A program made the translations under genes and the position numbers. Positions 1-7,191 of a stretch of DNA of 34,143 nt are shown piece after piece. The notes beneath the pieces are model-generated. The model was given only the letters and a program-made list of their open reading frames with translations, was not told the DNA's origin and made no database searches. Source of the stretch: a virus; the IMG/VR virus record IMGVR_UViG_3300035670_000777, positions 1 to 34,143 of that record; one strand, written 5' to 3'. How positions within the stretch are numbered: the first letter of the stretch is position 1; each line of letters opens with the position of its first letter.

Positions 1-1107
1 CATATAAACAGACGGGACATTGTCGCCGATCGCCTCAAACGACGCCGCAAGCGCGGCGAAATAGGTCGAATTAAAACCTATCGGCGCCGTAAGGGGCGAC
101 GCCGCGCCGATGCACGGGATTGACGACGTAACGTCGTCACCCGTTTTGGCCCGGAGTGTAGCGCCCTCCCACGCGACAGGCGCGTTCTTGCCGCCGATCT
201 GTTTCGCCAGCATTGCAGCGGCCGACAGGCTCTTGACGTCACACGACGCCGAATAGACCGGTAGACGGCTTTCGCCTGATCTTGTCGGCGGAATGACGCG
301 CCGATAGTCGGGGAACGTCCCATCAATGAGTTTTGACACGACTAGGCGCGACCCTATGCGAGCCTGCACGTGCTGGGACGTGATATACAGGAGCGACGCG
401 TCCGCGAGGGCGTCAAGGGCGGCGTTTGGGATGATCGCAGACACGCTAAGGGGCGCCGCCTGATTTTCGCCCGGCCCGACCATGTCCGCGTGCGAGAGCG
501 TCGCGTCGGCCGCGTGATAGGCCGCCAGCCGATGCCCGTCCGTGGCCACCACATCGACGCCGCCGTCGCTGCGAGAGACGATCGCGACCCCGTTGAGGTA
601 GTAGCGCGTCTCCTCGGTCGACACGCAAGGCCGGACGGCCGCGAGCGCCATAGGCCAAGCGGCCATACCTACGTAGACGCCGCCCTCGGCGACCGCGGGC
701 GCCGGCGGATAATCGGCCGCGTCCAGTGTCGGCAGTAGTGTCGGACCGACCCGAAGGCGGACGATGTGCGCGTCGTCTCGCTCGATAGTGATCCGGCCAT
801 CATTAAGCTTGACAGCCGCCTTGCACGCTTGCGCGAGTGCGCGCGCGTCGACGCACACCTGAGAGGGGGCGCCGGGTTGGGGCGCGACGTAGCCGAGACC
901 CGTCACAGTCTCGCGCGTGTAAAGGTCGCAGTCTGTCGCCTCGACAGTGACGTCTGTTGACGACACGCGAGGCGCGACCGTCACGCGCGCGTGCGTGAGG
1001 ATGGGCAACGCCGCGCGGCGTGGCGCAACGGCGGCCGCGCGTGTGGCGGCGGCCGCCAGCGTGGCGATGGGCGAGAGCGTTTTGGTGGTTTTGGTTTTCT
1101 TAGACAT
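1..1107 (-). CDS. dnaN: DNA polymerase III beta sliding clamp (partial, 3' end beyond window)
   Basis: I translated this strand by hand: 369 codons are open from the ATG at 1107 to the window edge with no stop. Clamp landmarks appear in order: LPILTHARV and VEATDCDLYTRE in domain 1, ETRYYLNGVAI and VDVVATDGHRLAAYH in domain 2, SKLIDGTFPDYRRVIP opening domain 3, and FNSTYFAALAASF near the C terminus. Bacterial clamps are about 366-380 residues, so only around 20 residues are missing. The clamp encircles DNA and tethers the polymerase; here it would serve the phage family A polymerase or recruit host enzymes. The N terminus is Ala/Lys-rich and diverged. An AAGGGAA ribosome-binding sequence precedes the start. 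It is the third gene of a leftward unit from the promoter near 1605-1632. Family call is confident; partner is inference. Confidence 0.9.
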   Translation of the reverse strand, partial: MSKKTKTTKTLSPIATLAAAATRAAAVAPRRAALPILTHARVTVAPRVSSTDVTVEATDCDLYTRETVTGLGYVAPQPGAPSQVCVDARALAQACKAAVKLNDGRITIERDDAHIVRLRVGPTLLPTLDAADYPPAPAVAEGGVYVGMAAWPMALAAVRPCVSTEETRYYLNGVAIVSRSDGGVDVVATDGHRLAAYHAADATLSHADMVGPGENQAAPLSVSAIIPNAALDALADASLLYITSQHVQARIGSRLVVSKLIDGTFPDYRRVIPPTRSGESRLPVYSASCDVKSLSAAAMLAKQIGGKNAPVAWEGATLRAKTGDDVTSSIPCIGAASPLTAPIGFNSTYFAALAASFEAIGDNVPSVYM

Positions 1108-1156
1108 GATCTTGTTCCCTTTGTTTGGTCATCATCAGGCGGCGCATCACGCCACT

Positions 1157-1181
1157 ACGGCCGCGCACTAAGCGCGGCCGT
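1157..1181. other. intergenic GC-rich hairpin
   Basis: A perfect 10-bp inverted repeat (ACGGCCGCGC and its complement) surrounds a 5-nt loop between the 55-codon gene and dnaN. Read on the plus strand it is followed by only three T residues and on the minus strand by none, so it is a weak intrinsic terminator at best. It may attenuate or protect the leftward transcript between the two genes. Confidence 0.4.
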
Positions 1182-1187
1182 TTCGAC

Positions 1188-1355
1188 CTACTCCATAATG
1201 TCTTCAAGGCCTGTTACTAAGCCGTCAAAGTCCTCAGATTCGCCCAGAATTGACGCCAGCGTGTAAACCGTGCGGCGGTCGATCCCATAATCCTCTGCTA
1301 TTGCGTCCAGATACTCGCGGCGGCTGGCGTATCCGTGTTCCTGGTAGATGCTCAT
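1188..1355 (-). CDS. conserved small phage protein, 55 aa, unknown function
   Basis: The ORF encodes an acidic 55-residue protein beginning MSIYQEHGYASRREYLDAIA and ending FDGLVTGLEDIME. The pattern of a short N terminus, an EDYGIDRRTVYTLASILG segment that looks like a compact helix-turn-helix-like pair, and an acidic tail recurs in small phage and prophage proteins as I recall them; no function is known to me. A good ribosome-binding sequence (AAAGGGA) sits before the ATG. It lies between the other 55-codon gene and dnaN in the same leftward unit, so it is probably expressed early with the clamp. A regulatory role is possible but unproven. Confidence 0.75.
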   Translation of the reverse strand: MSIYQEHGYASRREYLDAIAEDYGIDRRTVYTLASILGESEDFDGLVTGLEDIME

Positions 1356-1405
1356 TGTGTGTCCCTTTCGTGATGAGGCGGCGCCCGTAGGCGCCGCCGG
1401 TTAGG

Positions 1406-1573
1406 TTAGATGCGCGGCGCCGTGATGTAATCACGGACCGCAATATAGACAGCCCGGATGAATGAGCGTGTCAGCACGTAATAGTAAGGCCGGCCCGCCG
1501 GTATATTAGCGCGACCAACGCAGTAGAATTTAGCGCCCGGCGCACGAGTAATTCTGGAATAGCCAATACGCAT
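1406..1573 (-). CDS. small basic protein, 55 aa, unknown function
   Basis: The ATG at 1573 is chosen over the upstream in-frame ATG at 1609 because a strong AAGGAGG ribosome-binding sequence lies just before it, while the upstream ATG falls between promoter and RBS. The product starts MRIGYSRITRAPGAKFYCVG, is rich in Arg and Tyr and has strand-like alternation (YYYVLTRSFIRAVYIAV), suggesting a small beta-rich fold. It is the first gene after the leftward promoter at 1605-1632. I do not recognise the family; a nucleic-acid-binding or host-takeover role would fit its charge and its position but is only inference. Confidence 0.65.
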   Translation of the reverse strand: MRIGYSRITRAPGAKFYCVGRANIPAGRPYYYVLTRSFIRAVYIAVRDYITAPRI

Positions 1574-1604
1574 GTGTAGCCCTCCTTTTCTGTAGTCCAC
1601 AAGC

Positions 1605-1632
1605 ACCATAGCACATCACAAGTTAAGGTCAA
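1605..1632 (-). promoter_or_regulatory. leftward sigma70-type promoter
   Basis: On the minus strand TTGACC (-35, 1632-1627) and TATGGT (-10, 1610-1605) are separated by 16 bases. The predicted start lies about 7 bases downstream, leaving a short leader that contains AAGGAGG before the ATG at 1573. This would drive the two 55-codon genes and dnaN. Confidence 0.55.
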
Positions 1633-1637
1633 GTTAA
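1619..1637. promoter_or_regulatory. candidate operator: two phased direct repeats over the -35 box
   Basis: The 8-mer CAAGTTAA occurs at 1619-1626 and again at 1630-1637, exactly 11 bases apart, one helical turn. The -35 box (1627-1632) lies between and partly inside the copies. This is a classic arrangement for a regulator that covers the promoter, but no binding protein is identified. Confidence 0.4.
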
Positions 1638-1714
1638 CATTGTCATTGTTTGGCGCGAGTTGGGTAGCGGCGAAGCCTAACAATTTACCCGGGAAATCAA
1701 GGCGTTAGGTCGTG

Positions 1715-1847
1715 TTTGGCTATATTGTCATTGATTTATTTATAGATGATGATGAATATTATATATATATTATGGGAAATTGCTGATAGCTCCGCCGCTC
1801 CCGCCGTTTCCAGCCAGCGATTGTTGCAGGGTGACAATATAGCCAAA
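1715..1847. repeat. 16-bp perfect inverted repeat flanking an A+T-rich core
   Basis: TTTGGCTATATTGTCA at 1715-1730 is matched by its exact reverse complement at 1832-1847, with 101 bases between. The enclosed segment begins with an A+T-rich run containing alternating AT near 1755-1770. A partial relative (ATTGTCATTG) is repeated at 1639-1648 and 1724-1733. The arms could be protein-binding sites or form a long-range stem; use as part of an origin is inference. Confidence 0.6.
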
Positions 1848-2090
1848 ATGACCCAGAACCGCCCAGCATTAACCAAATCCCACCGCGCAATCGCCCGTCG
1901 CGCCTACGATTTCGCGCAAAACACCACAGAAAAGGTTAATGGGCGATTTGGGCTAATTCAAAACGCATGCCAAGATTGCCCATGTTTATGGGCAGTCTAG
2001 GCTATGCCTCAAACACTGCCCAAATAGCCCAACAGGTCGACAGGTCACGGGCAATGGTCACGCCGCGCGCGCCAATGCTGGCGATCCTGG

Positions 2091-2203
2091 ACGGAACGCA
2101 CCGTCTCGACTAGATGCAAAGACGGAACGTACCGTGTCGCCAGGTTGCAAAGACGAAACGTACCGTCTCGACTAGATGCAAAGACGGAACGTACCGTGTC
2201 GCC
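2091..2203. repeat. four-copy 31-bp iteron array
   Basis: Units begin at 2091, 2122, 2153 and 2184, each 31 bases on; the fourth is cut after 20 bases. Each starts with a near-palindromic core close to ACGGAACGTACCGT. The first three end in TGCAAAG. Copies alternate in type: 1 and 3 carry TCTCGACTAGA, 2 and 4 carry TGTCGCC, so the array looks like a duplicated 62-bp pair. Spacing of three helical turns puts the cores on one face of the DNA. Initiator or repressor binding sites are the likeliest role. Confidence 0.7.
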
Positions 2204-2244
2204 TGGGGGGGAGGGGGGCCGACGGCCGGTGTGGTAATTGTAGA

Positions 2245-2294
2245 GGCACCGCAGACAAATTTTTTTATTTTTAAAAACGGCACCGCAGACAAAA
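2245..2294. repeat. direct repeat GGCACCGCAGACAAA with T-tracts
   Basis: The 15-mer occurs at 2245-2259 and 2279-2293, 34 bases apart. Each copy runs straight into a tract of seven or eight T residues. It lies just upstream of the first packaging gene. It may be a regulator site, a bent-DNA element or part of a packaging start site; no clear hairpin precedes the T-tracts, so a terminator is less likely. Confidence 0.5.
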
Positions 2295-2350
2295 TTTTTT
2301 TTACAAAAGTTTTTGCCCCGCCGCCTAAATTTTGACGTGCGGTTTTTCGT

Positions 2351-3304
2351 ATGTTAAAAAAATCCATGTTCCATAACCTGCCCTTCACCCCGCGCACGCT
2401 ACAGGCGACCGAGGCGCGTCTCGAACAGATCTACAACGCCGCCCGGCTGGGCCTGCGCGGGGACGCGCTGGCGCTAGCGGCAGGCATGCTGCCGTCCGAG
2501 TACACGCGCCTGCGGCAGGTGGACCCGATAGCGGAGATGGCGGAATTGAAGGGCCGCGCCGACGGCGAGCGCGAGATGTCCCTGATCCTCCACGACGCGG
2601 CGCGGCAGGGCGACGCCAAGGCGGCGCTGGAGATTCTGAAGCATCAGCACGGGTGGGTCGCTAAACAACAGGTCCAGGTGGACGTCGAACAGCGCATTAG
2701 TATTACGGGCGCGCTGGAGCGCGCAGAGATGAGGGTTATCAATGCAGACTACTCTGTACTCGGCCGACGAGGAGATGGAGCTGATGGCCCGTCTCTGGGC
2801 CTTGAAGAACGACCCGCTCAAGTTCGTGATGTACGCCTTCCCGTGGGGCCAGACGGGGACGCCGTTGGAACACTTCAACGGCCCGCGCAGGTGGCAGCGC
2901 GAGGTGCTGGAGGAGCTGACGGAGCACCTGGCGTCGAACAACGGCAAGATCGACTTCGACACGTTCAGGATGGCGGTGAGTTCCGGTCGAGGGATTGGCA
3001 AGTCGGCGCTGGTGAGCTGGCTGGTGATCTGGATGCTGACGACGAGAATAGGGTCGACGACCATCATCTCGGCCAACTCCGAGTCCCAGCTGCGCTCTAT
3101 CACATGGGCGGAGATTACGAAGTGGATCAGCATGGCGCTGCACAGCCACTGGTTCGAGGTCTCGGCGACGCGGGTGATGCCGGCGAAGTGGATGACGGAG
3201 CTGGTGGAGCGGGACCTGAAGAAGGGGACGCGCTACTGGGGCGTCGAGGGGCGCCTCTGGAGCGCGGAAAATCCAGACGCCTACGCCGGGGTTCACAACT
3301 TTGA
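2351..3304 (+). CDS. terminase small subunit-like protein with a long overprinted C-terminal extension
   Basis: Residues 1 to about 130 look like a phage small terminase: a predicted helix-turn-helix (DALALAAGMLPSEYTRLRQ), a helical middle (ILHDAARQGDAKAALEILKH) and the GWVAKQQVQVDVEQRISITG strand region, directly upstream of the large subunit. The small subunit binds the packaging site and regulates the motor. Oddly, no stop occurs where it should. The frame stays open 563 bases into the large-terminase gene, adding about 187 residues of Gly/Arg/Asp-rich sequence with no family character. Either the protein really carries this tail, or a frameshift or base error hides a stop: in the -1 frame a TGA lies at 2782-2784, which would give about 144 residues. 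No clear ribosome-binding sequence; ATG at 2366 is an alternative start. Confidence 0.6.
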   Translation: MLKKSMFHNLPFTPRTLQATEARLEQIYNAARLGLRGDALALAAGMLPSEYTRLRQVDPIAEMAELKGRADGEREMSLILHDAARQGDAKAALEILKHQHGWVAKQQVQVDVEQRISITGALERAEMRVINADYSVLGRRGDGADGPSLGLEERPAQVRDVRLPVGPDGDAVGTLQRPAQVAARGAGGADGAPGVEQRQDRLRHVQDGGEFRSRDWQVGAGELAGDLDADDENRVDDHHLGQLRVPAALYHMGGDYEVDQHGAAQPLVRGLGDAGDAGEVDDGAGGAGPEEGDALLGRRGAPLERGKSRRLRRGSQL

Positions 3305-4262
3305 CGGGGTGATGCTGGTCTTTGACGAGGCCAGCGGTATAGACGACTCGATCTGGGCGGTGTCGGCGGGCTTCTTTACGGAGAACACCCCGAACCGGTT
3401 TTGGTTTGCGTTCTCGAACCCGCGCCGCAACAGCGGGTACTTTTACGAGACGCACCACTCGAAACGGGACTTCTGGCGGACCAAGATCGTCGACGCGCGC
3501 AGCGTCGAGGGCACCGACAAGGCGGTCTATCAGCAGATCATCGACGAGTACGGCCCGGACAGCACGCAGGCGCACGTGGAGGTGTATGGGGAGTTCCCGA
3601 ACGCGGGAGACGACCAGTTCATACCGAACCATCTGGTCGACGAGGCCATGAAACGCCCGCGCTATAAAGACCAGAGCGCGCCTGTGGTCATCGGGGTGGA
3701 CCCGGCGCGGTTTGGGTCGGACGCAACCGTAATCGCGGTGCGGCAGGGGCGGGACATTGTGGCCGTCATGCGCTACCGGGGCGACGACACGATGGAGACT
3801 GTCGGGCGCGTCATCGACGCCATGGATCAGTACAAGCCGGCGCTGGTGGTCATCGACGAGGGCGGGCTGGGGGCGGGCGTCGTCGACCGGCTGAAGGAGC
3901 AGCGGTACAAGGTCAAGGGCGTCAACTTCGGTAACAAGTCGTCTAAACCGGTCATGTACGGTAACAAACGGGCGGAGATGTGGGGGTCGATGAAGGAGTG
4001 GCTGAAAACCGCGTCGATACCGGCGGACAGGTTCCTGAAGAACGACCTGGTCGGGCCTATGATGAAGCCGGACAGCAGGGGTACGATCTTCCTGGAGAGT
4101 AAAAAGGACATGAAGGCGAGGGGGCTGGCCAGCCCTGACGCCGCCGACGCCATCGCCGTGACGTTTGCGTTCCCTGTGGCGCACCGGGAGGCGCGCGTTG
4201 ACACGACGCCCCGGCGCGCCTATGGTCCGTCGAGTGTGACTAACAGCTGGATGGGTAGCTGA
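2742..4262 (+). CDS. terL: terminase large subunit (packaging ATPase and nuclease)
   Basis: The 506-residue protein has the two halves of a phage packaging motor. The ATPase half carries Walker A SGRGIGKS at residues 81-88 and Walker B VMLVFDEAS at 190-198. The RNase H-like nuclease half carries VIGVDPARFG (D320), VVIDEGG (D372) and SPDAADA (D466/D469). It pumps DNA into the prohead through the portal and cuts the concatemer. Length is normal for the family. It begins inside the small-subunit frame and its stop overlaps the next start (TGATG), indicating translational coupling. Family assignment is firm; the packaging mode cannot be read from the sequence. Confidence 0.95.
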   Translation: MQTTLYSADEEMELMARLWALKNDPLKFVMYAFPWGQTGTPLEHFNGPRRWQREVLEELTEHLASNNGKIDFDTFRMAVSSGRGIGKSALVSWLVIWMLTTRIGSTTIISANSESQLRSITWAEITKWISMALHSHWFEVSATRVMPAKWMTELVERDLKKGTRYWGVEGRLWSAENPDAYAGVHNFDGVMLVFDEASGIDDSIWAVSAGFFTENTPNRFWFAFSNPRRNSGYFYETHHSKRDFWRTKIVDARSVEGTDKAVYQQIIDEYGPDSTQAHVEVYGEFPNAGDDQFIPNHLVDEAMKRPRYKDQSAPVVIGVDPARFGSDATVIAVRQGRDIVAVMRYRGDDTMETVGRVIDAMDQYKPALVVIDEGGLGAGVVDRLKEQRYKVKGVNFGNKSSKPVMYGNKRAEMWGSMKEWLKTASIPADRFLKNDLVGPMMKPDSRGTIFLESKKDMKARGLASPDAADAIAVTFAFPVAHREARVDTTPRRAYGPSSVTNSWMGS

Positions 4263-4642
4263 TGCCCGAGCGCAAGGGTAGTAAGAGGCTAGGGCCCACT
4301 AACGAGATGCTGGTCCCGTACAAAAGGGCCAAGCAAAAGGAAGCTTACGGCCGGTCGATGGACGAGGACTCGGCGTCGTACCGCCGCGCAGGCAACAACC
4401 GCATGGCTGACTACCTCGAAGAGACGTCCAAACTGTACTACCGGCAGGCCGAAGAGGCTAACATGGAGTCGAAACGGGCGTCTGGGGCCAACCCGAGGCG
4501 CATCAAGCCGGACATTCAGCGCTATCCGCTCACCTATGTTAGCCGCGGGGCGAGCGGAACGCGGCAGGAGTACACGTCGTCCGAGCGTCCGTACATCACG
4601 AGGGCCAAAAAGGGCCAGAAACCCGAGCCAAAACGGAAATAA
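4262..4642 (+). CDS. hypothetical Lys/Arg-rich phage protein, 126 aa
   Basis: The start overlaps the terminase stop by one base (TGATG). The product is highly charged and hydrophilic, with a helical middle (SYRRAGNNRMADYLEETSKL) and a basic tail ending KGQKPEPKRK; no membrane segment or known motif is visible. Basic proteins between terminase and portal are often minor virion or DNA-associated proteins, but I do not recognise this one. It is co-transcribed with the packaging genes. Confidence 0.7.
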   Translation: MPERKGSKRLGPTNEMLVPYKRAKQKEAYGRSMDEDSASYRRAGNNRMADYLEETSKLYYRQAEEANMESKRASGANPRRIKPDIQRYPLTYVSRGASGTRQEYTSSERPYITRAKKGQKPEPKRK

Positions 4643-4645
4643 ACG

Positions 4646-4777
4646 ATGCCTTTGATCAAGTCGGGGTCGAAAAAGGCCCGTGAAGCCAACATAAAAACGG
4701 AAATCAAGGCCGGAAAGCCCCCAAAACAGGCCGTGGCCATCGGTTACGCCGTACAGCGGAAGAATAAGGGTAAATGA
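4646..4777 (+). CDS. small conserved Lys-rich phage protein, 43 aa
   Basis: This short gene begins ATGCCTTTGATC and encodes 43 residues: [20 protein letters not shown] followed by [20 protein letters not shown] and KGK. The pattern of IKSGSKKA, then N-x-KTE, then GKPxKQAVAIxxxVQRK is one I recall in many phage and prophage small proteins of unknown role, usually beside portal or terminase. Its stop overlaps the portal start as ATGA, so the two are translationally coupled. Strong positive charge suggests nucleic-acid contact. Confidence 0.8.
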   Translation: MPLIKSGSKKAREANIKTEIKAGKPPKQAVAIGYAVQRKNKGK

Positions 4778-6825
4778 CCGTTCTGGACACCATGCGGGCG
4801 CGGTTCACGCAGGCGTTGTCGGCCTATTCCGACACGCGTGAGGATGAACTTGACGATCTGAGGTTCATGGCGGGGTCGCCGGACAACCAGTGGCAATGGC
4901 CGGCTGACGTGCTGGCGACGCGGGGGTCGGTGCAGGGCCAGACGATCAACGCGCGGCCGTGTCTGACCATCAACAAGCTGCCGCAGCACGTCCGGCAGGT
5001 CACGAACGAGCAGCGGCAGAACCGTCCGGCGGGGAAAGTGATCCCGGCGGACGACCGTGCGGACGTCAAGGTCGCCGAGATCTTTGACGGCATGATCAAG
5101 CACATCGAGTACATCTCGGACGCTGACGTTGCCTACGACACCGCCTGCGACAACCAGGTGACGTTCGGAGAGGGCTACATTCGCCTTCTGACGGAGTACT
5201 GCCGCGACGACAGCTTCGATCAGGACATCAAGATCGGGCGCATACGCAACAGCTTCAGCGTCTACATGGACCCGTCCATACAGGACCCGTGCGGGGCGGA
5301 CGCCGAGTGGTGCTTCATCACTGAGGACATGGTCAAGGACGAGTACGAGCGTCAGTTTCCCAACGCACAGCCCATCAGCTCTATCATGAGCCGCGGCGTT
5401 GGCGACGCCAACCTTGGGCAGTGGCTACAGGAAGACACGATCCGCATCGCGGAGTACTTCTATTACGAGCACAAGACGTCAACGCTGCACCTCTACCCCG
5501 GCAACGTGACGGCGTTCAAAGGGACGCAGCAGGACCGGGCGCTGTCGCTACAGTTTGGCAAGCCGGTGCGGACGCGAGAGGTTGACCGCAAGCAGGTCAA
5601 GTGGATCAAAACCAACGGGTATGAGATCCTTGAGGAGCGCGACTGGGCGGGCAAGCACATTCCGGTTGTCCGCGTCGTTGGGAACGAGTTTGAGGTCGAC
5701 GGGCAGGTCTACATCTCCGGTCTGGTGCGTAACTCCAAGGACGCGCAGCGGATGTACAACTACTGGACCAGCCAGGAAGCGGAGATGCTGGCGCTGGCCC
5801 CGAAAGCGCCGTTTATCGGCTATGGCGGCCAGTTTGAGGGCTACGAGCTTCAGTGGAAGACGGCGAACACCAATAACTGGCCCTATCTGGAGGTCAATCC
5901 AGACGTCACAGACGGGGCTGGAGCGGTCCTGCCACTACCCCAGCGGGCGGCCCCTCCGCTCGCACAGACGGGGCTTATACAGGCTAAACTGGGCGCTGCG
6001 GACGACATAAAGGGCACGACAGGACAGTACGACGCCTCGCTGGGGATGCAGGGCAACGAACGGTCGGGCAAAGCGATTCTGGCGCGGGAAAAACAGGGCG
6101 ACACGGGCACCTACCACTACGTCGACAACCTTGGCCGGGCCATACGGCACGTCACGCGGCAGCTGATCGACCTGATACCGAAGATCTACGACACGGAGCG
6201 CGTTGCACGCATCATCGGCGTCGACAACGAGGTCGGCATGGTCAAGATCAACCCCATGCAGCCGGAGCCGGTGCGCGAGATCCGTGACCAGATGGGCAAC
6301 GTGATCGAGAAGATCTACAACCCGACGGTCGGGCAGTATGACGTCATGGTCACGACCGGGCCGAGCTACATGACCAAGCGCCAGGAGGCGCTGGAGGGCA
6401 TGGCGACAATACTTCAGACCAACCCGGACCTCTGGGCCGTGGCGGGCGACCTGTTCATCAAGAACATGGACTGGCCGGGCGCGCAGGAGATGGCGGCGCG
6501 GTTCAGGAAGATCATCGACCCGAAAGTGCTGGCTGACGAGGACAAGACGCCTGAGCTTCAGATGGCCGAGCAGCAGATCGACGCGCTGACGCAGGAGCTG
6601 AACGGCGTGGTCGACATGCTCCAGAACGTCCAGAAGTCGATGGAGGCGCAGGAGCTTCAGATCAAGGCGTACGACGCCGAGACCAAGCGCATCAGCGCGG
6701 TGCAGCAGTCCATGACGCCGGAGCAGATTCAGGACATAGTCATGGGGACTATCGCGGCGGCGCTGGACACCGGCGACATATCGCCCGGCGCTCCGTTGCG
6801 TGAGCCGATGGAGCCGATGGAATGA
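4774..6825 (+). CDS. portal protein, P22 type
   Basis: The 683-residue protein resembles the P22 portal family in length, position after the terminase and sequence style: an N-terminal helical region ([14 protein letters not shown]), a [20 protein letters not shown] segment, the clip/stem region, [15 protein letters not shown] (about residues 426-440), and a C-terminal alpha-helical barrel rich in Gln and Glu ([20 protein letters not shown]). Twelve copies form the DNA channel at one capsid vertex, binding terminase during packaging and gp4/gp10-like factors afterwards. The start overlaps the previous stop (ATGA) and the end overlaps the next start. The C-terminal barrel is a feature of P22-like portals. 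Confidence 0.9.
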   Translation: MTVLDTMRARFTQALSAYSDTREDELDDLRFMAGSPDNQWQWPADVLATRGSVQGQTINARPCLTINKLPQHVRQVTNEQRQNRPAGKVIPADDRADVKVAEIFDGMIKHIEYISDADVAYDTACDNQVTFGEGYIRLLTEYCRDDSFDQDIKIGRIRNSFSVYMDPSIQDPCGADAEWCFITEDMVKDEYERQFPNAQPISSIMSRGVGDANLGQWLQEDTIRIAEYFYYEHKTSTLHLYPGNVTAFKGTQQDRALSLQFGKPVRTREVDRKQVKWIKTNGYEILEERDWAGKHIPVVRVVGNEFEVDGQVYISGLVRNSKDAQRMYNYWTSQEAEMLALAPKAPFIGYGGQFEGYELQWKTANTNNWPYLEVNPDVTDGAGAVLPLPQRAAPPLAQTGLIQAKLGAADDIKGTTGQYDASLGMQGNERSGKAILAREKQGDTGTYHYVDNLGRAIRHVTRQLIDLIPKIYDTERVARIIGVDNEVGMVKINPMQPEPVREIRDQMGNVIEKIYNPTVGQYDVMVTTGPSYMTKRQEALEGMATILQTNPDLWAVAGDLFIKNMDWPGAQEMAARFRKIIDPKVLADEDKTPELQMAEQQIDALTQELNGVVDMLQNVQKSMEAQELQIKAYDAETKRISAVQQSMTPEQIQDIVMGTIAAALDTGDISPGAPLREPMEPME

Positions 6826-7184
6826 GCTGCAACGAGTTTATAGGTCGTCTGTTTCTGGCGCGGGACATTACGCACAGCGTGCACCTGAACACGCGGTCCT
6901 ACGCCAAGCACGTTGCTTTAAACGAGTTTTACGACGAGGTTGTAGAGCTGGCGGACAAGTTTGCCGAGGCGTACCAGGGGCGCCATGGGCTGATAGGGCC
7001 GGTAAAATTGCAGTCTTCGGTCAAGACGACAAACGTCGTCGAGTTCCTTGAAGGGTCACTAGCCGAGATCGAGAAGACGCGGTATGATGTCTGCGACAAA
7101 GCGGACACCCCGCTGCAAAACATTATCGACGAGATCGTGGGCCTCTATCTGTCCACCCTGTACAAACTGAAGTTCTTGGCGTGA
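6822..7184 (+). CDS. conserved helical phage protein (possibly DUF5856), 120 aa
   Basis: The product starts [20 protein letters not shown] and continues with HLNTRSYAKHVALNEFYDEV, then an ADKFAEAYQGRHG motif and a C-terminal helix (IIDEIVGLYLSTLYKLKFLA). I recall this His/Glu-bearing helical pattern from a family in T4-like and other large phages called DUF5856, which resembles a short four-helix bundle; function is unknown. Conserved His and Glu in the first helices could bind metal as in ferritin-like proteins, but that is speculation. Its start overlaps the portal stop (ATGA), so it is made with the portal. Confidence 0.7.
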   Translation: MSCNEFIGRLFLARDITHSVHLNTRSYAKHVALNEFYDEVVELADKFAEAYQGRHGLIGPVKLQSSVKTTNVVEFLEGSLAEIEKTRYDVCDKADTPLQNIIDEIVGLYLSTLYKLKFLA

Positions 7185-7191
7185 GGACAAC

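Larger units (their letters stand above)
1574..2350. other. long intergenic control region; candidate replication origin
   Basis: This is the only gap over 300 bases without a convincing gene. It separates the leftward clamp unit from the rightward packaging genes. From left to right it holds a leftward promoter with phased direct repeats, a 16-bp perfect inverted repeat enclosing an A+T-rich stretch with an alternating AT run near 1755-1770, a stretch rich in GCCCA/TGGGC words (about 1940-2030), four 31-bp iterons, a G-tract (2204-2218), and two T-tract repeats close to the first packaging gene. ORFs across it have no recognisable protein features. Iterons next to a meltable A+T region are typical of origins; assignment here is inference. 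Confidence 0.5.

Noticed and set aside
370-738. Plus-strand frame within the clamp gene
   Set aside because: Shadow of dnaN; the minus-strand translation is a clear sliding clamp through all 369 codons.
1746-2000. 84-codon frame in the intergenic region
   Set aside because: It begins in the A+T-rich core, crosses one arm of the inverted repeat, lacks a ribosome-binding sequence and resembles nothing known.
2091-2203. CRISPR array
   Set aside because: Repeats are contiguous 31-bp units with no unique spacers and no cas genes nearby; the Cas4-like protein belongs to the phage DUF2800 family.
2204-2218. G-quadruplex from the G7-A-G6 tract
   Set aside because: Only two G-runs, so an intramolecular quadruplex would need register splitting; too weak to claim.
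2110-2397. Open frames on both strands across the iterons and T-tracts
   Set aside because: The products are translations of tandem repeats and homopolymers.
2739-4184. 481-codon open frame on the minus strand opposite the large terminase
   Set aside because: It mirrors the terminase codons in a GC-rich gene; the product is His/Arg/Pro/Val-rich with no family character.
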